Origin: Pseudomonas sp. IPO3778 | GTDB taxonomy: Bacteria; Pseudomonadota; Gammaproteobacteria; Pseudomonadales; Pseudomonadaceae | DNA length: 64,000 bases | NCBI RefSeq assembly: GCF_013386825.1 | Contig: NZ_JACARC010000030.1 | Location: forward strand, 1 to 64,000 | Direction of reading: 5' to 3' | Part shown: positions 51,601 through 60,495 of the stretch, one piece after another | Numbering within the stretch: the first letter of the stretch is position 1 | Layout of the letters: each line of letters begins with the position of its first letter | Position numbers and translations under genes: made by a program | Notes under the pieces: generated by a model | What the model was told of the DNA's origin: nothing | Databases searched by the model: none | Seen by the model: the letters and a program-made list of their open reading frames with translations, nothing else

Positions 51601-51692
51601 AATGTGGGAGCTGGCTTGCCTGCGATAGCATCACCTCGGTACACCAGATGCACCGAGGTGCCTGCATCGCGGGCAAGCCCGGCTCCTACATA
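51601..51692. repeat. REPIN with mixed arms inside the operon
   Basis: The left arm is GTGGGAGCTGGCTTGCCTGC and the right arm is GCGGGCAAGCCCGGCTCC, two subtypes again. The spacer has its own hairpin (CACCTCGGT...ACCGAGGTG). It lies between the first two genes of the operon and could affect their relative expression. Confidence 0.82.
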
Positions 51693-51722
51693 CTGACTTC
51701 CCTTGCCCCTGCCGAGCGTTCC

Positions 51723-54209
51723 ATGCCCGACTTGCTCGACCGTTACCCGCTGACCGCGGGCACTTATCACGAACTGCTGGACGACAGCGGCGCGGTTCGC
51801 GCCCATTGGCAGCGCCTGCTCGATCACCTGCAACGCAGCACCCCGGCGCAGTTGGCCCAGCGTCAGGCCTTGCTGACCCGGCAGATCCAGGAAAACGGCG
51901 TGACCTATAACGTCTACGCCGACCCCAAGGGCGCCGATCGCCCGTGGGAGCTGGACCTGTTGCCCCACGTGCTGGCCGCCGATGAATGGAAGCAACTCTG
52001 CGCCGGGATCGCCCAGCGTGCACGCCTGCTGAATGCGGTACTGGCCGACCTCTACGGCCCGCAACGCTTGATCGCCGAAGGTTTGCTGCCGGCAGAACTG
52101 GTGTTCGGCCATAACAATTTCCTGTGGCCGTGCCAGGGCATCCAGCCGCCCGACGGCACGTACCTGCACTTGTACGCCGTGGACCTGGCGCGCACGCCGG
52201 ATGGCCGCTGGTGGGTCACCGCCGATCGTACCCAGGCCCCGTCCGGCGCCGGTTACGCCCTGGAAAACCGCACCATCGTGTCCCGCGCTTTCCCGGACTT
52301 GTACCGCGACTTGCAGGTGCAGCACCTCACCGGTTTCTTCCGTACGTTGCAGGAAACCCTGGCCCGCCAGGCGCCGAGTGACGACCAGCCACCGCTGATC
52401 GTGCTGCTGACCCCGGGCCGTTTCAACGAAAGCTATTTCGAGCATTTGTACCTCGCCCGCCAGCTCGGCTACCCGCTGGTGGAAGGCGGCGACCTGACCG
52501 TGCGCGACGCCACGGTGTACCTGAAAACCCTCAGCGGCCTGCGCCGGGTACACGCGATCATGCGCCGCCTGGACGACGATTTCTGTGACCCGCTGGAGCT
52601 GCGCACCGACTCGGCCCTGGGCGTGCCCGGCCTGCTCGACGCCGTACGCCAAGGCAACGTGCTGGTGGCCAACGCCCTGGGCAGCGGCGTGCTGGAATCC
52701 CCCGGCCTGCTGGGCTTTTTGCCGAAGATCAATCAATTCCTGTTTGGCGAAGAACTGATCCTGCCGTCCATCGCCACCTGGTGGTGCGGTGAGCCGCCGG
52801 TGCTGGCCGAAGCCCTGGAAAAACTCCCGGAGCTGCTGATCAAGCCGGCGTTCCCTTCGCAAAGCTTTACCCCGGTGTTTGGCCGCGACCTGAACGACGA
52901 GCAACGTCAGGCCCTGGCCGAACGCATGCAGGCGCGGCCTTACGCCTACGTCGCCCAGGAACTCGCGCAGTTGTCCCAGGCGCCGGTCTGGCACACGGTC
53001 GATGACCACCTGCAACACCGCGCCATCGGCATGCGCGTGTACGCCGTGGCCAGCGCCGACGGTTACCGGGTACTGCCCGGCGGCCTGACCCGCGTGGCCG
53101 CCGAAGCCGATGCCGAAGTGGTGTCGATGCAACGTGGTGGTGCGAGCAAAGACACTTGGGTGCTCGGCGAACGCGCCCACGGCGCCGAGCATTGGCGCGC
53201 CCAACGGGCGATTGGCGCCCACGACCTGGTACGGCGTGATCCGTACCTGCCGTCGCGGGTGGTGGAGAACCTGTTCTGGTTTGGCCGATATTGCGAGCGC
53301 TGTGATGACAGTGCGCGCTGGCTGCGGATCGTCCTCGCCCGCTATGTCGATGGAGACGACCCTCTGGCGCTGCAGGCGGCGGTTGAGCTGGGCGAGAACC
53401 TGCGACTGTTGCCGGAGGAGGGTGAATTGCCTGAGCGGCTTCAGGCGGCGTTGCTCGGTGACGACTGGCCGTCGAGCCTGCGGGCCAACTTGCAGCGTTT
53501 GCAGTGGGCGGCGTCCCAGGTGCGCGGCAAGCTGTCCCGGGAAAACTGGCAGGCCCTGGTGGAGTTGCAGCGCGAGGCCCTGGAGCTGGAAAGCGAAGAA
53601 CCAGATTTCGGCGAACTGCTCGATTTTCTCAACCGCCTGGTGATGTCCCTGGCGGCGCTGTCGGGGTTTGCCCTCGACGACATGACCCGCGACGAAGGCT
53701 GGCGCTTCTTGATGATGGGCCGGCGCATCGAGCGTCTGCAATTTCTCAGCAGCAGCCTGGCTGCCTTTCTGCGGGGCGTGGCGGTGTTCGATCAGGCCGG
53801 GCTGGAGTGGTTGCTTGAGCTGGGCAACAGCAGCATCACCTACCGCTCGCGTTACCTCGCCGTGCCGCAATTGATCCCGGTGCTGGATCTTCTGCTACTG
53901 GATGAGCAAAACCCCCACGCGGTGCTGTTCCAGCTGAAACTGGTAAGCCGCACCCTGCGTCGCCTGAATGATGATTTCGGCGTGCCCCGGGAAACCGGGC
54001 TGGCCCCGTTGGTGGAGCGCCTGGCGCACTTCGACCTGGGTTGCCTGGAGAACCCGTTGTTCGGCGAGTCCAGCGTGCGTGCCGCGCTGGACGGCCTGGC
54101 CGACCTGCTGCAAGCGGTGGCCGATGAAAGCGGGCAAGTCTCCGACCGCCTGGCCTTGCGCCATTTTGCCCATGTGGACGATGTCAGCCAGCAAACGGTG
54201 TCTGTGTGA
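51723..54209 (+). CDS. Circularly permuted ATP-grasp / alpha-E domain fusion
   Basis: An 828-residue protein. Residues 1 to about 490 fit the type 2 circularly permuted ATP-grasp family (LLDRYPLTAGTYHELLDDSG; LLTPGRFNESYFEHLYLARQLGYPLVEGGDL; ANALGSGVLESPGLLGFLPKINQFLFGEELILPS). From about residue 511 (RVVENLFWFGRYCERCDD) it is an all-helical alpha-E domain. In many bacteria these two are separate neighbouring genes; here they are fused. ATP-grasp enzymes join a carboxylate to an amine. ATG 51723 is chosen because the earlier frame crosses the REPIN. The stop overlaps the next ATG. Confidence 0.88.
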   Translation: MPDLLDRYPLTAGTYHELLDDSGAVRAHWQRLLDHLQRSTPAQLAQRQALLTRQIQENGVTYNVYADPKGADRPWELDLLPHVLAADEWKQLCAGIAQRARLLNAVLADLYGPQRLIAEGLLPAELVFGHNNFLWPCQGIQPPDGTYLHLYAVDLARTPDGRWWVTADRTQAPSGAGYALENRTIVSRAFPDLYRDLQVQHLTGFFRTLQETLARQAPSDDQPPLIVLLTPGRFNESYFEHLYLARQLGYPLVEGGDLTVRDATVYLKTLSGLRRVHAIMRRLDDDFCDPLELRTDSALGVPGLLDAVRQGNVLVANALGSGVLESPGLLGFLPKINQFLFGEELILPSIATWWCGEPPVLAEALEKLPELLIKPAFPSQSFTPVFGRDLNDEQRQALAERMQARPYAYVAQELAQLSQAPVWHTVDDHLQHRAIGMRVYAVASADGYRVLPGGLTRVAAEADAEVVSMQRGGASKDTWVLGERAHGAEHWRAQRAIGAHDLVRRDPYLPSRVVENLFWFGRYCERCDDSARWLRIVLARYVDGDDPLALQAAVELGENLRLLPEEGELPERLQAALLGDDWPSSLRANLQRLQWAASQVRGKLSRENWQALVELQREALELESEEPDFGELLDFLNRLVMSLAALSGFALDDMTRDEGWRFLMMGRRIERLQFLSSSLAAFLRGVAVFDQAGLEWLLELGNSSITYRSRYLAVPQLIPVLDLLLLDEQNPHAVLFQLKLVSRTLRRLNDDFGVPRETGLAPLVERLAHFDLGCLENPLFGESSVRAALDGLADLLQAVADESGQVSDRLALRHFAHVDDVSQQTVSV

Positions 54210-55099
54210 TGAGTGCCCGCTACCAGATTTTCCACGATACCCATTACCACTACGACAGCCCGGTGTCCCTGGCCCAGCAGCTGGCGCATCTGTGGCCGCG
54301 GCCCTGCGCCTGGCAGCGCTGCAGCTCGCAGCAACTGCAGATCAGCCCCGAGCCTGCCTCGCGCCGGGATGAACTGGATGTGTTCGGCAACCCGATCACC
54401 CGGCTGGCGTTCGAGCGGCCCCACGATGAACTGCTGGTGAATGCCGGGCTGACGGTGGAAGTGCTGGCGCGGCCGGCGCTGGATTTCGGCCTGTCGCTGG
54501 CCTGGGACCAGACTCGCAATAGCCTGACCTACAGCAGCCAGCCGCTGTCGGCCGAGGTGATCGAGGCCTGCCGTTACCGGTTCGAATCACCCTATGTGCA
54601 TTTGAAGAAAAGCTTCGTCGAGTTTTCCGAAGACTGTTTCCCGGCAAATCGCCCGTTGCTGTTGGGTGTACAGGCGCTGATGGAAAAGATCTTCAGCGAA
54701 TTCACCTTCGATGCCGAAGCCACCCAGGTCGCTACGCCGCTGGTGGAAGTGCTGGAGCGCCGACGCGGGGTGTGCCAGGACTTCGCCCACCTGATGCTCG
54801 CATGCCTGCGCTCCCGTGGCCTGGCGGCGCGGTACATCAGTGGTTACCTGCTGACCCAGCCACCACCTGGCCAGCCACGGTTGATCGGCGCGGATGCGTC
54901 CCACGCGTGGGTGTCGGTGTTTTGCCCGGTATTGGGTTGGGTGGATTTTGATCCCACCAACAATGTACAGCCGGCACTGGAACACATCACCCTGGCCTGG
55001 GGCCGGGACTTTTCCGATGTTTCGCCGTTGCGGGGGGTGATTCTGGGGGGAGGGAGCCATGACCCGGAAGTGCGGGTGACGGTGATGCCGCTTATGTAG
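54209..55099 (+). CDS. Transglutaminase family protein
   Basis: A 296-residue stand-alone transglutaminase-like protein with the N-terminal beta module (YQIFHDTHYHYDSPVSLAQQL) and a complete triad: Cys189 in RRGVCQDFAHLML, His232 in DASHAWVSV, Asp248 in VDFDPTNN. There is no signal peptide, so it is cytoplasmic by sequence. The family includes proteases, amidases and cross-linkers. It overlaps the ATP-grasp gene by one base. Its last codons and TAG stop lie inside a REPIN (CTTATGTAGGAGCGAGC), so the extreme C-terminus may have been reshaped by the repeat. Confidence 0.88.
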   Translation: MSARYQIFHDTHYHYDSPVSLAQQLAHLWPRPCAWQRCSSQQLQISPEPASRRDELDVFGNPITRLAFERPHDELLVNAGLTVEVLARPALDFGLSLAWDQTRNSLTYSSQPLSAEVIEACRYRFESPYVHLKKSFVEFSEDCFPANRPLLLGVQALMEKIFSEFTFDAEATQVATPLVEVLERRRGVCQDFAHLMLACLRSRGLAARYISGYLLTQPPPGQPRLIGADASHAWVSVFCPVLGWVDFDPTNNVQPALEHITLAWGRDFSDVSPLRGVILGGGSHDPEVRVTVMPLM

Positions 55100-55195
55100 G
55101 AGCGAGCGTGCTCGCGAAAAGCCCGAGAGCGCCGTGGGCGTTCAGGATGCCCGCGTTATCGTTGACGACCTTCGCGAGCAAGCTCGCTCCTACAG
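55095..55195. repeat. REPIN overlapping a stop codon
   Basis: GTAGGAGCGAGC-type arms; the spacer again has TCGTTGACGACC next to the right arm. The first bases provide the TAG stop of the preceding gene. Confidence 0.9.
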
Positions 55196-55197
55196 TT

Positions 55198-55380
55198 TTA
55201 TTCAGCCTGATCTTTCGGTGTTTCGGTGTCGTCAGTAGCCACTGTACCTTCAGCATCCGGGTTCAGTGCACCGGCTTCTTCGTCGGCTGCAACTTTCTTG
55301 CGTTGCAGTTTTTCCTCTTTCTTCTGCTCTTTGGCCAAGTCTCTCTGACGTTTGGCGAAGGAGTAATTAGGTTTTGCCAT
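55198..55380 (-). CDS. Small highly charged protein of unknown function
   Basis: A 60-residue protein, MAKPNYSFAKRQRDLAKEQK onward: a strongly basic helical first half rich in Lys, Arg and Gln, then an acidic tail (DDTETPKDQAE). The length and composition resemble small proteins annotated as hypothetical in many pseudomonads. AGAGGATC stands upstream of the ATG. It sits 68 bases downstream of the LOG-family gene on the same strand and may be cotranscribed. The charge split suggests binding to nucleic acid or the ribosome, which is inference only. Confidence 0.7.
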   Translation of the reverse strand: MAKPNYSFAKRQRDLAKEQKKEEKLQRKKVAADEEAGALNPDAEGTVATDDTETPKDQAE

Positions 55381-55448
55381 GGGCGATCCTCTGGGGTCGA
55401 AGGTGAGGTTGAGCGGCGCGTATTCTGCCTTTAATCGCGTCCCAAGGG

Positions 55449-56036
55449 TTAATCGGGTTTTTGGTCCACCCATTTGGGCAGGACCAGCGGTTGCCAGGCA
55501 TCCAGTACGTCAAGCAGCTCAGCCGGCGATTCGCTCATTTGCAGCATGGCACGATGGGGGGCGCGGACGAAACCTTCGCCGACGATATGATCGAGAAAAT
55601 CGGTCAATTTGCGGTAAAAACCGTTCACTTCGAGCAAGCCCAGCGGTTTGCCGTGGTAGCCGAGCTGGCCCCAGGTCCAGACTTCAAACAGTTCTTCCAG
55701 GGTGCCCAGGCCGCCGGGCAGTGCAATAAATGCATCGCTCAGCTCGGCCATGCGGGCCTTGCGGGCGTGCATGCCGTCGACCACTTCCAGGCGAGTCAGG
55801 CCTTTGTGGCCGATTTCCAGGACTTTCAGGCTTTCGGGAATAATCCCGATCACTTCACCGCCGGCTTCCAAGGCCGCATCGGCGACGATGCCCATCAGGC
55901 CCACGGCGCCGCCGCCGTACACCAGGGTGAGCTTGCGCTCGGCCAGGGCACGCCCGAGGGCCACGGCCGCTTCGCGGTAAGCCGGGTTGGTGCCGCTGCT
56001 GGCACCGCAAAACACACAGACAGACTTCAAGGACAT
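55449..56036 (-). CDS. LOG family (TIGR00730) Rossmann-fold protein
   Basis: A 195-residue protein with the LOG/'lysine decarboxylase-like' signature [16 protein letters not shown] and an N-terminal [19 protein letters not shown]. Members tested in plants and bacteria are nucleotide 5'-monophosphate phosphoribohydrolases, releasing free base from cytokinin-type or ordinary nucleotides; lysine decarboxylase activity is not expected. Start ATG 56036 is preceded by GGAG seven bases away; a reading four codons longer is possible. Located beside azurin and NAD genes, the P. aeruginosa arrangement. Confidence 0.92.
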   Translation of the reverse strand: MSLKSVCVFCGASSGTNPAYREAAVALGRALAERKLTLVYGGGAVGLMGIVADAALEAGGEVIGIIPESLKVLEIGHKGLTRLEVVDGMHARKARMAELSDAFIALPGGLGTLEELFEVWTWGQLGYHGKPLGLLEVNGFYRKLTDFLDHIVGEGFVRAPHRAMLQMSESPAELLDVLDAWQPLVLPKWVDQKPD

Positions 56037-56094
56037 ACCTGACTCCACTCAGTTGTGGCTAAAGAGTAAAGGCTGGCCTGCGTCTCTCAAAGGA

Positions 56095-56184
56095 CTAAAC
56101 CTCGCGTTGAGGTGTTTCGTACGTGCCGCTGGCACCACAGGCATAGGCGGCAAGCAGGCTGCGGAACAGGCTATTGAGGTGCAT
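56095..56184 (-). CDS. Possible 29-residue peptide upstream of the LOG gene
   Basis: A short frame (MHLNSLFRSLLAAYACGASG...) begins eight bases after TGGAG, with a -10-like TATGAT about 30 bases before its ATG (56214-56219, minus strand). It ends 58 bases before the LOG-gene start on the same strand. One Cys, no membrane helix. It could be a leader peptide or a small protein, or chance. I do not recognise it. Confidence 0.35.
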   Translation of the reverse strand: MHLNSLFRSLLAAYACGASGTYETPQREV

Positions 56185-56289
56185 GGCTCGTACTCCAGAA
56201 GGGTGATGAGCCGATCATAGGCCGGCGTTGCGACTTTGGCCGGTAGATTGTGTCGATGAGTCTGATAGCCTAAAGTTGTATACAATCTG

Positions 56290-56303
56290 TTGATACAGAT
56301 CAT
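56290..56303 (+). promoter_or_regulatory. ANR/FNR-like box before azurin
   Basis: TTGAT-ACAG-ATCAT matches the consensus TTGAT-N4-ATCAA in nine of ten defined positions. It lies 70 bases before the azurin ATG. Azurin is known to be under ANR control in P. aeruginosa. Confidence 0.65.
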
Positions 56304-56373
56304 ATGAAGTCCTGCCTGACTCAGGCACCCTTGTCCCAATATGCGTTTTTTAAACCCTGCCCTGGAGATTCAC

Positions 56374-56820
56374 ATGTTTGCCAAACTCGTTGCTGTTTCC
56401 CTGCTGACTCTGGCTAGCGGCCAGTTGCTTGCTGCAGAGTGCAAGGTCACTGTCGACTCCACTGACCAGATGTCCTTCAACACCAAGGCCGTCGAAATCG
56501 ACAAGAGCTGCAAGACGTTCACCGTTGAGTTGACCCACTCCGGCAGCTTGCCGAAAAACGTCATGGGCCATAACTGGGTGCTGAGTTCTGCTGAAGACAT
56601 GCCTAAGATCGCTGCAGACGGCATGGGCGCAGGCATCGACAAGAACTACCTGAAAGACGGCGACACCCGCATCATCGCCCACACCAAGATCATCGGTGCC
56701 GGCGAGAAAGATTCCGTGACCTTCGATGTGTCGAAGCTGGCGGCGGGTACTGACTACGCGTTCTTCTGCTCGTTCCCGGGCCACATCTCGATGATGAAAG
56801 GCACTGTGACCCTGAAGTAA
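56374..56820 (+). CDS. azu: Azurin (blue copper protein)
   Basis: A 148-residue precursor of a periplasmic electron carrier linked to denitrification and stress respiration. The signal peptide is [20 protein letters not shown], with cleavage before [12 protein letters not shown], leaving the canonical 128 residues. Copper ligands are in MGHNWVL (His46 of the mature protein) and the C-terminal loop [10 protein letters not shown] (Cys112, His117, Met121). The disulfide pair Cys3-Cys26 is also present (AECKV, DKSCKTF). GGAG precedes the ATG. Confidence 0.97.
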   Translation: MFAKLVAVSLLTLASGQLLAAECKVTVDSTDQMSFNTKAVEIDKSCKTFTVELTHSGSLPKNVMGHNWVLSSAEDMPKIAADGMGAGIDKNYLKDGDTRIIAHTKIIGAGEKDSVTFDVSKLAAGTDYAFFCSFPGHISMMKGTVTLK

Positions 56821-56826
56821 TCACCC

Positions 56827-56928
56827 TTGTAGGAGCGAGCTTGCTCGCGAAAACCTCAATGGCACCGCGCTCATCCAGGATGGGCGCGTTTTCGTTGACG
56901 ATCTTCGCGAGCAAGCTCGCTCCTACAG
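56827..56928. repeat. REPIN (GTAGGAGCGAGC type)
   Basis: Typical arms; spacer with GCGCGTTTTCGTTGACGATC next to the right arm. Lies between the convergent azurin and nadE, five bases from the nadE stop codon. Confidence 0.9.
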
Positions 56929-56931
56929 TGC

Positions 56932-57759
56932 TTATGGAGCAAACGGCATCACCCGCTTGTGCTCGGTCTTGCGGTAGGTGTCGCAGATGATCCGGAACGC
57001 TTCCTCGCGCACCGGCTCGCCGTGCAGGAACGCATCGATCTCGGCATAGGTCACGCCATGGGACGCTTCATCCGGCTTGCCCGGTGACAGGTCTTCGAGG
57101 TCGGCCGTCGGGATTTTCTCCACCAGCGATTCCGGGGCACCCAAGTGCCGGGCAATCGCGCGCACCTGGTTCTTCACCAGCCCGCTCAACGGGGCCAGGT
57201 CGCAGGCACCGTCACCGAACTTGGTGAAAAAACCCATCACCGCTTCCGCCGCATGGTCGGTACCAATCACCAAACCACCCGCCGCGCCGGCGATGGTGTA
57301 CTGCGCCACCATGCGCATGCGCGCCTTGGTGTTGCCCAGCACGAAGTCCCGGGAGACCGCGGCCTTGCCCTCAAACGCCGCCACTTCATTGGCCAGGGAC
57401 TTGACCGCCGGGCCGATGTTGACGGTGTGGCGCTCGTCGGGCTCGATGAAGTCCACGGAGGCCTGGGCGTCGTGTTCGTCGAACTGGGTTTCGTAGGGCA
57501 GGCGCACCGCGATAAAGCGGTAGGCGTCGTCACCCTTGGCGGCCCGCAACTCTTCCATCGCCCGCTGGGCCAGCAGGCCGGCGGTCAGGGAGTCGACCCC
57601 GCCGCTGATGCCCAGCACCAACGTTTTGAGGCCTGAATTGAGCAGGCAGTCCTGGATAAAGGTAACGCGCCGGGCGACCTCCGCCTCAAGGGCGGCCTGG
57701 TCCTTGAACGGCGGCTGGACCTTGAGCTGTTCAGCAATCTCGCGCTGTACGGCTTGCAT
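56932..57759 (-). CDS. nadE: Ammonia-dependent NAD+ synthetase
   Basis: A 275-residue enzyme for the final step of NAD synthesis, amidating deamido-NAD with ATP and ammonia. The PP-loop pyrophosphatase motif is [45 protein letters not shown] is the family signature. There is no glutaminase domain, so free ammonia is the nitrogen donor. It lies three bases downstream of pncB, and the two form an NAD salvage operon. Confidence 0.96.
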   Translation of the reverse strand: MQAVQREIAEQLKVQPPFKDQAALEAEVARRVTFIQDCLLNSGLKTLVLGISGGVDSLTAGLLAQRAMEELRAAKGDDAYRFIAVRLPYETQFDEHDAQASVDFIEPDERHTVNIGPAVKSLANEVAAFEGKAAVSRDFVLGNTKARMRMVAQYTIAGAAGGLVIGTDHAAEAVMGFFTKFGDGACDLAPLSGLVKNQVRAIARHLGAPESLVEKIPTADLEDLSPGKPDEASHGVTYAEIDAFLHGEPVREEAFRIICDTYRKTEHKRVMPFAP

Positions 57760-57762
57760 GAT

Positions 57763-58977
57763 TCACTCCTTGCTGGGTAGGGCAGGTACTTTGAAAACGT
57801 GGCGCAAATAGGCGACGAAGTTCGGATCGGTGCAGTGGGTCTTGCCCGCTTCATCGGAAATCTTCGCGACGGGCTGGCCATTGCAGGCAGTCATTTTAAG
57901 CACGATGCTCATCGGTTCCACACCTGGAATATCACAGGTCAGGTTGGTGCCGATGCCGAAGCTCACATTGATCCGACCCCGCAACGCGCGGAAAATCTCC
58001 AGCGCCTTGGGCAGCGACAGGCTGTCGGAGAACACCAGGGTCTTGCTCATCGGCTCGATCCCCAGCTTGTGATAGTGGGCGATCGCCTTTTCGGCCCATT
58101 GCACCGGGTCGCCGGAGTCGTGGCGCAGGCCGTCGAACAGCTTGGCGAAGTACAGGTCGAAATCGCCGAGGAACGCGTCGGTGGTGATGCAATCGGTCAG
58201 GGCGATGCCCAGCAGGCCACGGTATTCACGCACCCAGCAGTCGAGGGCGGCGATCTGGCTGTCGATCAGCCGAGGGCCCAGTTGCTGGTGGGCCATGATC
58301 CACTCGTGGGCCATGGTGCCCAGGGGCTTCATGTCCAGCTCGCGGGCCAGGTGCACGTTGCTGGTGCCGACAAACCGCCCGGGGAAGTCATGCTTAAGCA
58401 CGCTCACCACTTCTTCCTGCACACGGTAGGAGAAGCGCCGACGCGTGCCGAAATCGGCCACCTGCAACTCGGATAACTCTTCAACGCTGGCGTTGGCCGT
58501 CAGCCAGTCGAACTTGCGATACAACTGTTCGCGGGCCTGTTCGAGGATCACCGTCTGGTAGCGATAGCGGTTACGCACCTCGCTGACGATCGCCAGCATC
58601 GGTACTTCAAACAGGATCACATGCAGCCACGGTCCGCGCAGGCGGATAAACAGCTCGCCGTTTTCGATGCCGGTCTGGACGTAGCGCAAGTTGAAGCGGA
58701 ACAGCCCGAGGAAGCGTAAAAAATCCGGCTTCATGAAGCTGATGCGTTCCAGGAAACCCAGTTGGTCGGGGCTCAGGCTCAGCTCGGCCAGGCGCTCGAT
58801 CTGGTAGCGGATCTCTGCCAGGTAGGGGCGCAGGTCTTCACTGTTGCGGCAACGAAACTCCCATTCAACCTCCACGTTCGGGTAGTTGTGCAGCACCGCC
58901 TGCATCATGGTCAGCTTGTAGAAGTCGGTGTCGAGCAGGTTCTGCACGATGCGATCGGCAAACACACTCTCGCTCAT
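57763..58977 (-). CDS. pncB: Nicotinate phosphoribosyltransferase
   Basis: A 404-residue enzyme converting nicotinate and PRPP to nicotinate mononucleotide, the entry to the Preiss-Handler salvage route. Family blocks: [45 protein letters not shown], and [19 protein letters not shown]. Start ATG 58977 (MSESVFADR) is preceded by GGAGATTCCC; the open frame extends 16 codons further without family sequence. Cotranscribed with nadE, so nicotinate uptake can be carried to NAD apart from NadD. Confidence 0.96.
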   Translation of the reverse strand: MSESVFADRIVQNLLDTDFYKLTMMQAVLHNYPNVEVEWEFRCRNSEDLRPYLAEIRYQIERLAELSLSPDQLGFLERISFMKPDFLRFLGLFRFNLRYVQTGIENGELFIRLRGPWLHVILFEVPMLAIVSEVRNRYRYQTVILEQAREQLYRKFDWLTANASVEELSELQVADFGTRRRFSYRVQEEVVSVLKHDFPGRFVGTSNVHLARELDMKPLGTMAHEWIMAHQQLGPRLIDSQIAALDCWVREYRGLLGIALTDCITTDAFLGDFDLYFAKLFDGLRHDSGDPVQWAEKAIAHYHKLGIEPMSKTLVFSDSLSLPKALEIFRALRGRINVSFGIGTNLTCDIPGVEPMSIVLKMTACNGQPVAKISDEAGKTHCTDPNFVAYLRHVFKVPALPSKE

Positions 58978-59209
58978 AACGGGAATCTCCAGACGGGTCG
59001 GCGATGGGCGCCGACCTTTACGCACAATTAAGGAATGGCGCTAGTGGCGCATAGACGCGGGTCGGTTTGCCAGTGTTTTTTCAGGCAAGGGGGAGCGTGC
59101 AGGGATTTTTGCGTGGTGGAACGGGCGTTATTTTCATCAGGCGGCGGGCGCGCAAGGCGTTACCTCGCCGAGGTGACAGGCTGCCGTGAGGCGTTGAGAA
59201 GGCTGAGCG

Positions 59210-59458
59210 TCAATCTCTGAGCGGGCAAACAAACCCCGGTGGAGGCGCTGCACTTTCAGTTTCCAGGAGAGAGATGTTGTTAAGGGGGTCGTTACAGATG
59301 CTTACGGCTATGTCGAGCGCCCGGAGAATGTCATTTGAGTCCCCCAGGGGCGCGTCAACGTACTCGGGGTTCACTGAATCACTTTGCAATGGTTGGCTGT
59401 AGGCGTGCTGAATGGGGGCAAGAGCACACAGGATCAAGCATCCAACTAACCGGTTCAT
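59210..59458 (-). CDS. Small secreted protein of unknown function
   Basis: An 82-residue precursor with a clear signal peptide (MNRLVGCLILCALAPIQHAYS-QPLQSD), leaving about 61 residues, acidic, with two cysteines (ICND, FVCPLRD) that could form a disulfide in the periplasm. GAGGAA is eight bases before the ATG. No family recognised. It stands alone between the LysR regulator and pncB on the same strand. Confidence 0.65.
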   Translation of the reverse strand: MNRLVGCLILCALAPIQHAYSQPLQSDSVNPEYVDAPLGDSNDILRALDIAVSICNDPLNNISLLETESAAPPPGFVCPLRD

Positions 59459-59580
59459 CTGGGTTTCCTCGGAGTGCGCCTTCACCGAAAGTGGGGGCCG
59501 TTGGAACATCTAAACCTTTTGCCGTAGCCCCAACAACTGTCAGAAGTTACAGGTCTGTACGAGTTTGCACGAATGATTCA

Positions 59581-60495
59581 TCAGTCCTGCAAGCAGCCCT
59601 CAGGATGCGCCACCTGCTCCATCATCCACTTCACAAAATCCCGCACCTTGGGCACTTCCGCCGAGTGCTCGGGATACGCCAGGTAATACGCATCCTGGCT
59701 CGGCATCGCGTGCTGCCAGGGGATCACCAGTTTGCCTTCGGCCAATTCCTCTTCCACCAGAAACCGTGGCAGCAGCGCCACACCGCAGCCCACTTGTGCG
59801 GCGCGGATGCACATGTAGAACGTCTCGAAACGCGGCCCGTGGTAGCTGTGCTCGGTGTGAAAACCCTGGGCGGCGAACCAGTCGTGCCAGCCCTGGGGGC
59901 GCGAGGCGTTTTGCAGCAGCACCAGCTCGCTCAACTGCGTCGGGTCGGTAAACGGTTGGGCGGGCAGGCTGTCGGGCGAGCACACGGGCACCAGTTCTTC
60001 GCTGAACAGCTTGAGGCTCTCGGTGCCGGGCCGTGAGCCCTGGCCGAAGTAGAAGGCCAGGTCGGCCTTGCCTTGCAGCAACTCGTCCGGCTCCTGTTCG
60101 TTGCACAGGTCCAGGTGAATCTGCGGGTGGCGCAGTCGCCAGCCCTTGAGGCGCGGCACCAGCCAGCGGGCGCCGAAGGTGTAGGGCGTGGACACCCGCA
60201 GCACTTCAGTCTCGCCGCCGTAGGACCGTAGGTAGTGGGTGGACATCTCCACCTGGGTGAGGATTTTTCGGACTTCCACCAGGTACAAATCGCCTGCCGG
60301 GGTCATCTGCAAGCGGCGGCGTACCCGGCGAAACAGCAGATGCTGCAGCAGTTCTTCCAGCTGCGCGACCTGTTTGCTGACGGCGCTCTGGGTGAGGTTC
60401 AGCTCCTCGGCGGCGCGGGTAAAGCTCAGGTGGCGGGTGACCGCTTCGAAACACTGCAAGGCGGTGATCGAGGGCAAATGTCTTTTATTCAGCAC
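59581..60495 (-). CDS. LysR-family transcriptional regulator of the ama locus
   Basis: A 304-residue regulator. The N-terminal winged helix-turn-helix reads LPSITALQCFEAVTRHLSFTRAAEELNLTQSAVSKQVAQLEELL, followed by a LysR effector domain. I chose the GTG at 60495 behind AGAGG (seven bases), because the family N-terminus begins at this point; a longer open frame upstream crosses amaB on the other strand. It is divergent from amaB with a 154-base control region, the arrangement of the lysine/pipecolate locus in P. putida, so it most likely regulates amaBA in response to a lysine catabolite. Confidence 0.88.
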   Translation of the reverse strand: MLNKRHLPSITALQCFEAVTRHLSFTRAAEELNLTQSAVSKQVAQLEELLQHLLFRRVRRRLQMTPAGDLYLVEVRKILTQVEMSTHYLRSYGGETEVLRVSTPYTFGARWLVPRLKGWRLRHPQIHLDLCNEQEPDELLQGKADLAFYFGQGSRPGTESLKLFSEELVPVCSPDSLPAQPFTDPTQLSELVLLQNASRPQGWHDWFAAQGFHTEHSYHGPRFETFYMCIRAAQVGCGVALLPRFLVEEELAEGKLVIPWQHAMPSQDAYYLAYPEHSAEVPKVRDFVKWMMEQVAHPEGCLQD

